12,314 nt of DNA from Flavobacteriales bacterium (GTDB lineage Bacteria; Bacteroidota; Bacteroidia; Flavobacteriales_E; Vicingaceae). The stretch spans positions 1 through 12,314 of the forward strand of contig JAESUI010000149.1 of the NCBI GenBank assembly GCA_016763135.1, given 5' to 3'. Position 1 is the first letter of the stretch. The number at the start of each line of letters is the position of its first letter. Of the stretch, positions 1 through 6,285 are shown in pieces. Made by a program: the position numbers and the translations under genes. The notes under the pieces were generated by a model that ran no database searches, was not told the DNA's origin, and saw only the letters and a list, made by a program, of their open reading frames with translations.

Positions 1-64
1 AAGAATTATCAAAACATTGTAGAATATAAACGTAATACACTTTCACTTTTTAAAAATAATGAAA

Positions 65-90
65 AGTCTTCGACTCCGCTCAGACTGACA
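65..90. repeat. Short GC-rich repeat-like element with AGTCT/AGACT arms
   Basis: The core CTTCGACTCCGCTCAG (68-83) stands out as a GC-rich patch in otherwise very AT-rich non-coding DNA. The flanks AGTCT (65-69) and AGACT (82-86) form a 5-bp inverted repeat around a 12-nt loop, followed by GACA. From memory, very similar CTTCGACTCCGCTCAG sequences recur between genes in many bacterial genomes, including Bacteroidota, as a short interspersed element of unknown role. Only one copy is in this window, so its repeat status is inferred. Confidence 0.45.
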
Positions 91-163
91 CAATAAATAA
101 TGTAAAAAGAATTGGGTGTAATTTAAAATTTTTAAAATTCTTCCTTATTTCGGTAAATAAACA

Positions 164-171
164 AACCTTTG
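164..171 (+). promoter_or_regulatory. Possible -7 box for dapA
   Basis: AACCTTTG matches the Bacteroidetes -7 consensus TAnnTTTG at all fixed positions but the first. It lies 13 nt before the dapA ATG, which would give a leader of under ten bases. No TTG is seen at the expected distance upstream, so the call is weak. Confidence 0.35.
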
Positions 172-184
172 TAAAAAATACGAG

Positions 185-1060
185 ATGGATAAATTTAAAG
201 GAACAGGTGTAGCAATTGTTACTCCATTTAACGAGGATAAGAGTGTTGACTATAATTCATTAGAAAAACTAGTAGAGCATTTGATTACGAATGGAATTGA
301 TTACTTGGTGGTGCAAGGAACTACTGGCGAATCTGTTACTTTAACAAATGAAGAGAAGAAGGAGACATTGGCTTTTATTATTAAAGTAAATAATGGAAGG
401 TTGCCAATTGTTTTGGGTATTGGAGGAAATTGTACTGCTACAGTTGTCGATGCATTTAAATTGACTGATTTAACTGGTGTTGATGCTATTTTATCGGTAA
501 GTCCTTATTACAATAAGCCAACTCAAGAGGGTATTTATCAGCATTATAAAGCTGTTGCAGAAGTATCAACTTTACCAATTATTTTATACAATGTTCCAGG
601 AAGAACAAGCTCTAATATTTTACCTGAAACAACTTTACGTTTAGCTCAAGATTTTGAGAACATTATTGCAGTTAAGGAAGCTTCGGGAAGTTTAGAACAG
701 TGTATGGAGATTATTAATAACAAACCAGCAGGTTTTTTAGTGATATCTGGAGATGATGCATTAACATTACCTATGATTGCTAGTGGAGGAGATGGAGTTA
801 TTTCTGTTTTAGCAAATGCATTTCCAAAAGGATTTTCTGATATGGTAAAGTGTGCATTAAGTTCTGATATGAAGGGATCACAAGAATTGCATTACAAGTA
901 TTTTAAAATGATTCATTATTTGTTTGTAGAAGGAAATCCTGCGGGAGTAAAAGCTGCTTTAAAAATATTAGGAATTACTGGTGATGTAGTTCGTTTACCA
1001 TTGGTTAATGTCAGTAACAAGACATACAGTACGATAAAGGACTTGATAGCTACTTACTAA
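185..1060 (+). CDS. dapA: 4-hydroxy-tetrahydrodipicolinate synthase
   Basis: This cytoplasmic enzyme condenses pyruvate with aspartate semialdehyde, the first committed step towards meso-diaminopimelate and lysine. At 291 residues it has the usual DapA length (about 292 in E. coli) and forms one TIM barrel. The key residues are all visible: the GTTGE motif with Thr46 and Thr47, Tyr109 in the SPYYNKP segment, Tyr135 and Arg140 in YNVPGRT, and the Schiff-base Lys164 in AVKEASG. The ATG at 185 gives the normal N-terminus (DKFKGTGVAIVTPF), and there is no Shine-Dalgarno sequence, as is usual in this phylum. The next gene, msrA, starts 44 nt downstream on the same strand with no terminator between, so the two may be co-transcribed. 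DapA supplies the residue that the two L,D-transpeptidases further along would cross-link; that functional link is inference. The identification itself is secure. Confidence 0.97.
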   Translation: MDKFKGTGVAIVTPFNEDKSVDYNSLEKLVEHLITNGIDYLVVQGTTGESVTLTNEEKKETLAFIIKVNNGRLPIVLGIGGNCTATVVDAFKLTDLTGVDAILSVSPYYNKPTQEGIYQHYKAVAEVSTLPIILYNVPGRTSSNILPETTLRLAQDFENIIAVKEASGSLEQCMEIINNKPAGFLVISGDDALTLPMIASGGDGVISVLANAFPKGFSDMVKCALSSDMKGSQELHYKYFKMIHYLFVEGNPAGVKAALKILGITGDVVRLPLVNVSNKTYSTIKDLIATY

Positions 1061-1104
1061 ATAATAAAATTGTGGAAATTTGGTTCTGAAAGAAAACTAA
1101 ATTT

Positions 1105-1761
1105 ATGAAACAGTTTATTACAGTTATAGTTGCTAGCATATTTTCAATTTCATGTGGAGAATATAAAGCACAAGAAGCAACAGACTCAGAAGAAACTGAA
1201 GAATCAACAATAGATACAGATAATAATATAATGATGGATACAATAACATTAGGTGCTGGTTGTTTTTGGTGTGTAGAAGCAATCTTTCAAGATATAAAAG
1301 GAGTAGAAAGTGTAGTTTCTGGCTACTCGAATGGAACAGTTAAAAATCCTTCATATAAAGAGATTTGTACAGGTAAAACTGGTCATGCAGAGGTATGTCA
1401 AGTTATTTATGGTCCATCAGTAGTTTCATTAGCAAAAATATTAGAAGTGTTTTGGCAAACTCACGATCCAACAACGTTAAACAGACAAGAAGGGGATGTA
1501 GGAACACAGTATCGTTCAGCAATTTTTTACCATACTGAAACACAAAAAGAAATAGCAACAGAAATCTTCAATAAATTAGATGATGCTGGAGCATTTGTTA
1601 ACCCTATTGTAACTGAGATTACCGAAATAATAAGTTTTTATCCGGCAGAAGACTATCATCAGGATTATTTTGATATTAATGGAGAGCAACCATATTGCAG
1701 GGCTGTAATAAGTCCAAAGGTTGAAAAATTCAAGAAAACTTTTTCAGAGATATTAAAATAA
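1105..1761 (+). CDS. msrA: Peptide methionine-S-sulfoxide reductase MsrA, predicted lipoprotein
   Basis: MsrA reduces the S-epimer of methionine sulfoxide in oxidised proteins. The catalytic motif GCFWC (Cys53, with Cys56) is intact, followed by SGYSNG, TGHAEV (91-97), the substrate-pocket run AEDYHQDYF, and a candidate resolving Cys198 in QPYCRAVISP. Unlike cytosolic MsrA, the protein begins with a hydrophobic signal of about 16 residues ending in SISC. Cys17 is a likely lipidation site, and an acidic linker (about 25-40, rich in Glu, Asp, Ser and Thr) leads into the enzyme domain near residue 46. It therefore probably works in the periplasm, attached to a membrane. The -3 position of the lipobox is Ser, not Leu, so simple secretion is an alternative. 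Internal ATGs at 1231 and 1234 would give a cytosolic enzyme, but the complete signal sequence favours 1105. It lies 44 nt after dapA. Confidence 0.95.
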   Translation: MKQFITVIVASIFSISCGEYKAQEATDSEETEESTIDTDNNIMMDTITLGAGCFWCVEAIFQDIKGVESVVSGYSNGTVKNPSYKEICTGKTGHAEVCQVIYGPSVVSLAKILEVFWQTHDPTTLNRQEGDVGTQYRSAIFYHTETQKEIATEIFNKLDDAGAFVNPIVTEITEIISFYPAEDYHQDYFDINGEQPYCRAVISPKVEKFKKTFSEILK

Positions 1762-1775
1762 GTCAACAACTTTTT

Positions 1776-1783
1776 TATCTTTG
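1776..1783 (+). promoter_or_regulatory. -7 promoter box of the SiaC-like gene
   Basis: TATCTTTG is a full match to the Bacteroidetes -7 consensus TAnnTTTG and lies only 7 nt before the ATG at 1791. Transcription would start at or just before the start codon. No clear -33 TTG is seen at the usual spacing. The same octamer at the same distance precedes the gene at 2385. Confidence 0.6.
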
Positions 1784-1790
1784 TTCTGAT

Positions 1791-2174
1791 ATGAACACTC
1801 TATTAATAGAAGGTAAAATGAATTCGCCATTGATTGATTTCAATCCAAAAAGCGGATTACTCAAAATAATTGGGCGTTCTATTCCCGAAAACCCTGTTAA
1901 GTTTTATCAACCTATTGAAGATTGGATTTGTAATTTTATAAAAACAAACCCAAAGGATTTAATCCTATATGTTCATTTAGATTATTTAAATACACATTCA
2001 ACTGAATGTCTTTTAATTCTAATGAAAAAATTAGAAATCTATTATAAGGCTCATAATACTAATGTTAAAGTGAGTTGGAACTTTGATGAGGATGATGAGG
2101 ATATGGAGTCTTTAGGTCAAGATTTGGCTTCTATTGCTGAAATTCCTTTCGAATACAAGGAGATCATATCATAG
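1791..2174 (+). CDS. SiaC-family (DUF1987) regulatory phosphoprotein
   Basis: This is a 127-residue cytoplasmic protein of the DUF1987/SiaC family. The hallmark segments are present: LLIEGKMNSPLIDF at the N-terminus, GRSIPENPVKFYQPIEDWI (28-46) and the core LDYLNTHSTECLLILMKKLE (63-82). In Pseudomonas aeruginosa, SiaC is phosphorylated by the SiaB kinase and dephosphorylated by the SiaA phosphatase; unphosphorylated SiaC activates the diguanylate cyclase SiaD. The modified residue there is Thr68 in an LNT motif, and Thr68 of the present protein falls in the matching LNT. No kinase, PP2C phosphatase or GGDEF gene lies beside it, so its partners must be encoded elsewhere and its output here is unknown. 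The ATG at 1791 preserves the family N-terminus; an ATG at 1818 would cut it off. The start lies 7 nt after a consensus -7 box, so the mRNA may be leaderless. Confidence 0.85.
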   Translation: MNTLLIEGKMNSPLIDFNPKSGLLKIIGRSIPENPVKFYQPIEDWICNFIKTNPKDLILYVHLDYLNTHSTECLLILMKKLEIYYKAHNTNVKVSWNFDEDDEDMESLGQDLASIAEIPFEYKEIIS

Positions 2175-2177
2175 AAG

Positions 2178-2217
2178 AATAACTGACAGTTATTTAAATT
2201 CATTTAACATTTTTTTT
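2178..2217 (+). terminator. Possible weak terminator after the SiaC-like gene
   Basis: AATAACT (2178-2184) and AGTTATT (2188-2194) form a 7-bp AT-rich stem with a 3-nt loop, four bases after the stop codon. A run of eight T residues (2210-2217) follows, but 15 nt beyond the stem, so this is not a canonical terminator. Confidence 0.3.
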
Positions 2218-2251
2218 GATCCATTATAAATGATGGAGGGAGAAGGGGGTA

Positions 2252-2279
2252 AGCTTCAATCTAGGAGGAAATTGAAGCT
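2252..2279. other. 9-bp perfect hairpin with AGGAGG in its loop
   Basis: AGCTTCAAT (2252-2260) pairs perfectly with ATTGAAGCT (2271-2279). The 10-nt loop CTAGGAGGAA contains AGGAGG (2263-2268), the only perfect Shine-Dalgarno core I noticed in front of or between the genes. A purine-rich tract (2234-2249) comes just before. No T run follows and no plausible reading frame starts after it, since the TTG at 2272 opens only six codons. It could be a small RNA element or a binding site; the function is unknown. Confidence 0.4.
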
Positions 2280-2347
2280 AATAATCGGGTAAAATTCATT
2301 ATTCGTCTAAAAAAAGACCTTAAAACACTGTAAATCATGATTGTAAC

Positions 2348-2377
2348 TTGCAAGAGAGCATAAGATTTATATCTTTG
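2348..2377 (+). promoter_or_regulatory. Consensus -33/-7 promoter of the YkuD_2 transpeptidase gene
   Basis: TTG (2348-2350) is followed after 19 nt by TATCTTTG (2370-2377), which fits the Bacteroidetes layout of a TTG-type -33 box and a TAnnTTTG -7 box. This is the best promoter in the window. The -7 box ends 7 nt before the ATG, predicting a leaderless or nearly leaderless transcript. A 10-bp palindrome, AATCATGATT (2333-2342), sits just upstream and could be an operator. Confidence 0.65.
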
Positions 2378-2384
2378 CTCTCCA

Positions 2385-3131
2385 ATGAGAAAAAGTGTAA
2401 ATATATTATCTATTATTTTATTGGTGGTTTTAACATCATTTTCTAATGGGAATGTTGCAGATGAACCCATAGTAAAAGAACCTATTTTTTCTTTTAATCA
2501 ATATGCTTGCGAGCTATATGAATGTATTAATAATGATGGAGATATTAACGAAGAAGCATTTAATATTGCTTTAAAAGGTTATTATTCGCTGTTATCTAAT
2601 AATGAATTAGAAAATAAAAAATATTTAACTATTGTTGATATGAGTTTATCATCAAACACAGAGCGTTTTTATGTGATTGATATGGAATTACAACAATTGG
2701 TTTATAGAAGTTTAGTTGCTCATGGAAGAAATACTGGAGAGGAGTTTGCTTATAATTTTTCGAATAAACAAAGTAGCTACCAAACAAGCTTAGGTTTTTA
2801 CAAAACTGCTGAAACTTATGACGGGAAAAGAGGCTTCTCTATGAAGTTAGACGGATTAGAATACTCAAATAGTAATGCAAGAGATAGAGGCGTAATTATT
2901 CATGGGGCAGATTATGTTAGCAAGAAATTTATTACAGAAAATGGTAGATTGGGAAGAAGTTTAGGTTGCCCTTCATTGCCAATGAATAGTTTTGTTAAAG
3001 TGGTGGAAATGCTAAAAGAAGGAAGTTGTTTATTTGTGTATTACCCACAAAAATATTACTTGTCTAAATCTAAAATGGTAAATGCTCCTCAAGACTATTT
3101 ACTGACTAATTCTGGAATACTAGCAGAGTAA
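2385..3131 (+). CDS. Murein L,D-transpeptidase catalytic domain protein (YkuD_2 type)
   Basis: This 248-residue exported protein matches the YkuD_2 branch of L,D-transpeptidases, which form or edit 3-3 cross-links in peptidoglycan or attach proteins to it. An uncleaved signal anchor or signal peptide covers residues 1-25 (cleavage is plausible after NGNVA). A helical stretch follows, then the catalytic domain from about residue 80: LTIVDMSLSSNTERFYVID, a YKTAETYDGKRGFSMKLDG block, His173 in IIHGADYV, and the catalytic Cys195 in RSLGCPSLP. Both active-site residues are present. The gene has its own consensus promoter with the -7 box 7 nt before the ATG. Its last 37 nt overlap the end of the other transpeptidase gene on the opposite strand. 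The exact reaction (cross-linking, D-amino acid exchange or anchoring) cannot be told from sequence. Confidence 0.9.
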   Translation: MRKSVNILSIILLVVLTSFSNGNVADEPIVKEPIFSFNQYACELYECINNDGDINEEAFNIALKGYYSLLSNNELENKKYLTIVDMSLSSNTERFYVIDMELQQLVYRSLVAHGRNTGEEFAYNFSNKQSSYQTSLGFYKTAETYDGKRGFSMKLDGLEYSNSNARDRGVIIHGADYVSKKFITENGRLGRSLGCPSLPMNSFVKVVEMLKEGSCLFVYYPQKYYLSKSKMVNAPQDYLLTNSGILAE

Positions 3132-4768
3132 GATTCTATTTCCATTAATTCTTTCAGTTTTTTGTCTAATCCATATATATCTTTGTAAAAAACAATATTG
3201 TTATTGGAATCTGTTCCACATGTATAGTATTGAATATGAACTGGAATTTTAGTGTTTAAAGTTATTCTCTTTTGTTCTTTATTGTTTACATAGGTATTTA
3301 CGCTGTCAATATTATATTCATTTTTATCAGACTCTAAAATTATTTCAGCCAATAATAATGGGTTTTGAACCCTAACGCAACCATGGCTATAAGCTCTAAT
3401 TTCATTTTTAAAATATCGTTTTGATGGCGTATCATGAAAGTAGATAGAACTTTTATTTGGGAAAATAAATTTTATAATTCCTAATGAATTTCCACCTCCA
3501 CCTTTCTGACGAATTTTATAATTAAAATTCCTTTCTGTAACCGTACTCCAATCAATACTTTCAGTACTTATTGCTTTATGTTTATTAGTAAAAACTTGGT
3601 AGCCATTTCTTTGTAAATAAGTAGAGTCTTTTTTGATTTTTGGAAGTAATTCCTTACTTGAAATACTATAAGGTAAATTCCAAAAAGGATAGATAATCAT
3701 ATACTCCATTTCATCATTAAGCTCAGGAGTAAATGTACTGGGCTTACCAACCACCACATTTAATGATTTTTTGATTTCATTATTTTGGTAAACCTTCATT
3801 TCACAAGAAGGGATGTTTACATAAATGTAATCCTTATTCCAGTTATTTCTCCATCTCCATTTTTCAAGACTAACCACAGCCTTAACATAATTGCTATAAG
3901 GACTTTTAGATAACGCTTTGGCAGTATTTTTTCCGATTAAACCATCTGGTTTTAAGCCGTGTTGAGTTTGAAACTTTCCTAAGGCCTTAACATAATCAGA
4001 ATCAGAGCTGTTTTCTTTTAGGTAATTATGAAGAATTAATGCTTTTTTAGATTGTTGGTAAGCTTGAACGGAATCTTTTCTAAAATGATTTACTTGAATT
4101 TTCTCTCTAGATAAGGAAGCTGTCTTAAGGTATTCTTCTAAATGGGATTGTAGTTTTATATATTCTATATGCTGAGGTTGAAGAGCTAGTAGTTTAGTTG
4201 TTACACTATCAGTTTTAAAAGAGTTTAAAAGTCTTTTCGGCAGGTCTATTTCGAATTTTTTTCTTGGGATATTAGAAACTAGAATAGCAGAATCTTTATG
4301 GACAATTCCATAATTTAAATCTTTTCCAATCAAAAAATAGGCGTTAGTTAATAAAAGCTCTAATTCAGAAGCTAATGCGTACCGGTCATTGTTTTTAGGG
4401 ATTTCTTTTATTTTTTTAGAAATATTATTTAGATAATTCCCGGAATATCTTGAAGAATCTAAGCCATAATTATAAGATGTAGAAAGCAAAAGAATAAACT
4501 CATATCCGTTGTTGTTTAATTCTAAAGAATCATTTATCCAGATAGGATTGTGTTTTATTTCTTTATAAAATTCATTAATCCAATCAGTGTTAGCTAATGC
4601 TATTTTCTGAATTTCTGAATTAGGTTTTAGTTTTTTGTAATTGTCAGAAATATAAACACGTAGATTTTCTTTGTAATCTATATTTACTGAATTGGTGTTT
4701 TCAGAATTATTCAAAGAGCATGAATAAGCAGTTAATAATATGATAAAATAAAGAAAGGTTGTACGCAT
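3095..4768 (-). CDS. L,D-transpeptidase of the YcbB/LdtD type, lipoprotein
   Basis: This 557-residue protein carries a lipoprotein signal (Cys17 in TAYSC) and so probably sits on a periplasmic membrane face. The domain order is that of YcbB: an N-terminal helical scaffold domain (about 50-220), a peptidoglycan-binding module (about 255-290, with KFQTQHGLKPDGLIGKNTAKAL), the linker LEKWRWRNNW, and a YkuD catalytic domain (about 312-475). His445 lies in IYFHDTPSK and the catalytic Cys464 in SHGCVRVQNP. The usual PGP.N.LG loop reads GGGGNSLG (423-430). YcbB-type enzymes make 3-3 cross-links and can bypass penicillin-sensitive 4-3 cross-linking; activity here is inferred. The gene is read towards the YkuD_2 gene and overlaps its end by 37 nt. 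Upstream is a 230-nt divergent spacer, in which I found no clear -7 box for this gene. Confidence 0.92.
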   Translation of the reverse strand: MRTTFLYFIILLTAYSCSLNNSENTNSVNIDYKENLRVYISDNYKKLKPNSEIQKIALANTDWINEFYKEIKHNPIWINDSLELNNNGYEFILLLSTSYNYGLDSSRYSGNYLNNISKKIKEIPKNNDRYALASELELLLTNAYFLIGKDLNYGIVHKDSAILVSNIPRKKFEIDLPKRLLNSFKTDSVTTKLLALQPQHIEYIKLQSHLEEYLKTASLSREKIQVNHFRKDSVQAYQQSKKALILHNYLKENSSDSDYVKALGKFQTQHGLKPDGLIGKNTAKALSKSPYSNYVKAVVSLEKWRWRNNWNKDYIYVNIPSCEMKVYQNNEIKKSLNVVVGKPSTFTPELNDEMEYMIIYPFWNLPYSISSKELLPKIKKDSTYLQRNGYQVFTNKHKAISTESIDWSTVTERNFNYKIRQKGGGGNSLGIIKFIFPNKSSIYFHDTPSKRYFKNEIRAYSHGCVRVQNPLLLAEIILESDKNEYNIDSVNTYVNNKEQKRITLNTKIPVHIQYYTCGTDSNNNIVFYKDIYGLDKKLKELMEIESYSASIPELVSK

Positions 4769-4998
4769 GAGTTAGTTAATTGATTCTGTGTACGAGGATA
4801 ATCAAATACTGTTCCGAAAAAACATGTTTTTTTTAATTTAGTCAATTAAATACTTAATTACATCGGTTTATATACTGATTATAACGAAAAAAGTGAGTTT
4901 TTATGAAACAAAATAATTTAGAATAGAGTAATATATATATAGCAGTCTATTTCTTTTTATTAATGAGGTAAATGTTAAACCTTTTATTTTTATAAATT
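4769..4998. promoter_or_regulatory. Divergent intergenic region with a 16-bp palindrome
   Basis: This spacer separates the minus-strand YcbB-type gene from the plus-strand four-cysteine gene, so it should hold both promoters. It contains a perfect 16-bp palindrome, AAAAAACATGTTTTTT (4817-4832), and a TTAATT/AATTAA inverted repeat (4833-4838 and 4844-4849). TATTTTTA (4985-4992) is one mismatch from the -7 consensus and ends 6 nt before the ATG at 4999. No convincing box is seen for the minus-strand gene, and no small gene is supported. Confidence 0.4.
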
Positions 4999-5373
4999 AT
5001 GATAAACCAGTACGATTACTATTGTCCAAAATGTGATGAAATGTTAAGTGAAAACAGCAAGGTTATTTTTGATGTTAGACGAGAAAATAATGTTAGAATA
5101 AAAATGTTCTTGGACCCCAAACCTGGTTCTTACAAGGTTGAATGTGAACCAGACACAAGTTTTAAATTAAATGAACAAGTTGATTTTTATTGTCCTCATT
5201 GTAAAGAAAATCTTGAATCTAGTAAATATTCAAAATTTGTAGAGATTGTATTAAAGGTAACTGATAATGTACTTTTTGATGTTTTCTTTTCAAGAATTTA
5301 TGGTGATCATAAAACTTATGTTGGGATTGAAGATTTTGAAGAAGAATACGGACAAAAAATTGCTAATCATTAA
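4999..5373 (+). CDS. Small four-cysteine (zinc-ribbon-like) protein with internal duplication
   Basis: This is a 124-residue protein without a signal peptide or membrane segment, so probably cytoplasmic. It has two CPxC knuckles, Cys9/Cys12 (CPKC) and Cys65/Cys68 (CPHC), that together could hold one zinc ion. The two knuckles open two similar half-repeats: residues 7-38 (YYCPKCDEML then VIFDVRRENNVRIKMF) and 63-97 (FYCPHCKENL then VEIVLKVTDNVLFDVFF). An acidic C-terminal tail follows. It resembles, from memory, a short uncharacterised protein common in Bacteroidota, but I cannot name a family and assign no function. No SD sequence precedes the ATG. Its stop codon overlaps that of aroE, which is read in the opposite direction. 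DNA, RNA or protein binding are all possible for such a fold. Confidence 0.85.
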   Translation: MINQYDYYCPKCDEMLSENSKVIFDVRRENNVRIKMFLDPKPGSYKVECEPDTSFKLNEQVDFYCPHCKENLESSKYSKFVEIVLKVTDNVLFDVFFSRIYGDHKTYVGIEDFEEEYGQKIANH

Positions 5374-6116
5374 AGTTCTGAATTCCAAATTTCCCATGAT
5401 TTTTCAGCTTGAAGTGTTAACATTTCCATCCCGTTTAAAGTAATGCTTCCTTTTTCCTTTCCTTTTTTTAAAAAATTAGTTTCGGTAGGATTGTAAATTA
5501 AATCATAAAGTAAATGTTTTGCTGTAAGGTTCTCATAATTAATTGAAGGACAATTTTCTGTATGAGGAAACATTCCAACAGGAGTAGTATTAACAATTAA
5601 TTGATGATGTTTAATGACATATTCGTTGACATCATCATAAGCAATTTCACTCTCATTTTTTGGATTACGAGAAACTAACAGACAATCAATATTTAGCTCA
5701 TTTAAAACATATTTTACAGTTTTTGCTGCTCCACCAGTTCCTAAAATTAAAGCACGCTCATGATTGATGTCTAAAAATGGTTTTAATGATTTTTTAAATC
5801 CGTAATAGTCAGTATTGTAGCCTTTTATTTGTTTTGATTCACTATTGATTTTAATAGTGTTTACAGCGCCAATTACTTTGGCAGTTTCATCAATTTCTGT
5901 TAAAAAACTTAAAATAGATTTCTTATAAGGAATAGTGATGTTTAGCCCAACTAAATTTGAATTTTCTTTTAAGATTTTTGGAAATTGATCTATATTTTTA
6001 ATGTCAAATAATTCATAAGAGCAGTCTTTAATGTTTTCGTTTTCAAACTTTTGAGTAAAGTATTTTTTTGAAAAAGAATGAGAGAGTGGATGCCCTATTA
6101 ACCCGTATTGTTTCAT
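5370..6116 (-). CDS. aroE: Shikimate dehydrogenase
   Basis: AroE reduces 3-dehydroshikimate to shikimate with NADPH in the aromatic amino acid pathway. The 248-residue length is slightly short of E. coli AroE (272) but complete. Motifs in order are the shikimate-binding LSHSFS (11-16), NITIPYKK with catalytic Lys65, GAVNTI (83-88), GYNTD with Asp103, the nucleotide-binding GTGGAAK (126-132), NTTPVGM (176-182), and NGMEMLTLQAEKSW with Gln236. After the second beta-alpha unit the sequence reads SRNPKN, in place of the more usual NRT..R basic patch for the NADP phosphate, so cofactor preference might be relaxed. The start follows a TACATTTG -7 box by four bases. No other shikimate-pathway gene is nearby, so it is a lone biosynthetic gene. 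Assignment to AroE over a quinate dehydrogenase paralogue rests on motif fit. Confidence 0.95.
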   Translation of the reverse strand: MKQYGLIGHPLSHSFSKKYFTQKFENENIKDCSYELFDIKNIDQFPKILKENSNLVGLNITIPYKKSILSFLTEIDETAKVIGAVNTIKINSESKQIKGYNTDYYGFKKSLKPFLDINHERALILGTGGAAKTVKYVLNELNIDCLLVSRNPKNESEIAYDDVNEYVIKHHQLIVNTTPVGMFPHTENCPSINYENLTAKHLLYDLIYNPTETNFLKKGKEKGSITLNGMEMLTLQAEKSWEIWNSEL

Positions 6117-6120
6117 ATGT

Positions 6121-6128
6121 CAAATGTA
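6121..6128 (-). promoter_or_regulatory. -7 promoter box of aroE
   Basis: On the minus strand this reads TACATTTG, a full match to TAnnTTTG, and ends only 4 nt before the aroE ATG. That predicts transcription starting at or even within the start codon. No -33 TTG is seen at the normal spacing. Confidence 0.5.
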
Positions 6129-6246
6129 TACAAGTTTGGTAATCTTTGTTACAGGACTTAATTATAATAATTTAAATAATTGTTAGAAATCCAACAGTAA
6201 TCCGTTTTGGTCTTTCAGACTAAATTTTTTCATGCATATTATTTAG

Positions 6247-6254
6247 TATATTTA
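6247..6254 (+). promoter_or_regulatory. Possible -7 box of the S8 protease gene
   Basis: TATATTTA matches TAnnTTTG except at the last base. It would give an A-rich leader of about 25 nt before the ATG at 6286. In this AT-rich spacer such a match can easily arise by chance. Confidence 0.3.
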
Positions 6255-6285
6255 TCAGTCTAAAAACTAACTAATATAAAAATTC

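Noticed and set aside
2261..2470. Open frame on the minus strand across the spacer and the start of the YkuD_2 gene
   Set aside because: It covers the promoter and signal-peptide region of a well-supported gene, and its predicted protein resembles no family I know.
185..4768. A dedicated cell-wall gene cluster (dapA plus two L,D-transpeptidases)
   Set aside because: The genes have separate promoters, opposite strands and unrelated genes between them. The shared link through meso-diaminopimelate is real biochemistry but does not make this a cluster.
4903..4926. Tiny frame of seven codons (MKQNNLE) in the divergent spacer
   Set aside because: It is too short to support, with no conserved feature; the MKQ start resembles other genes here only by chance.
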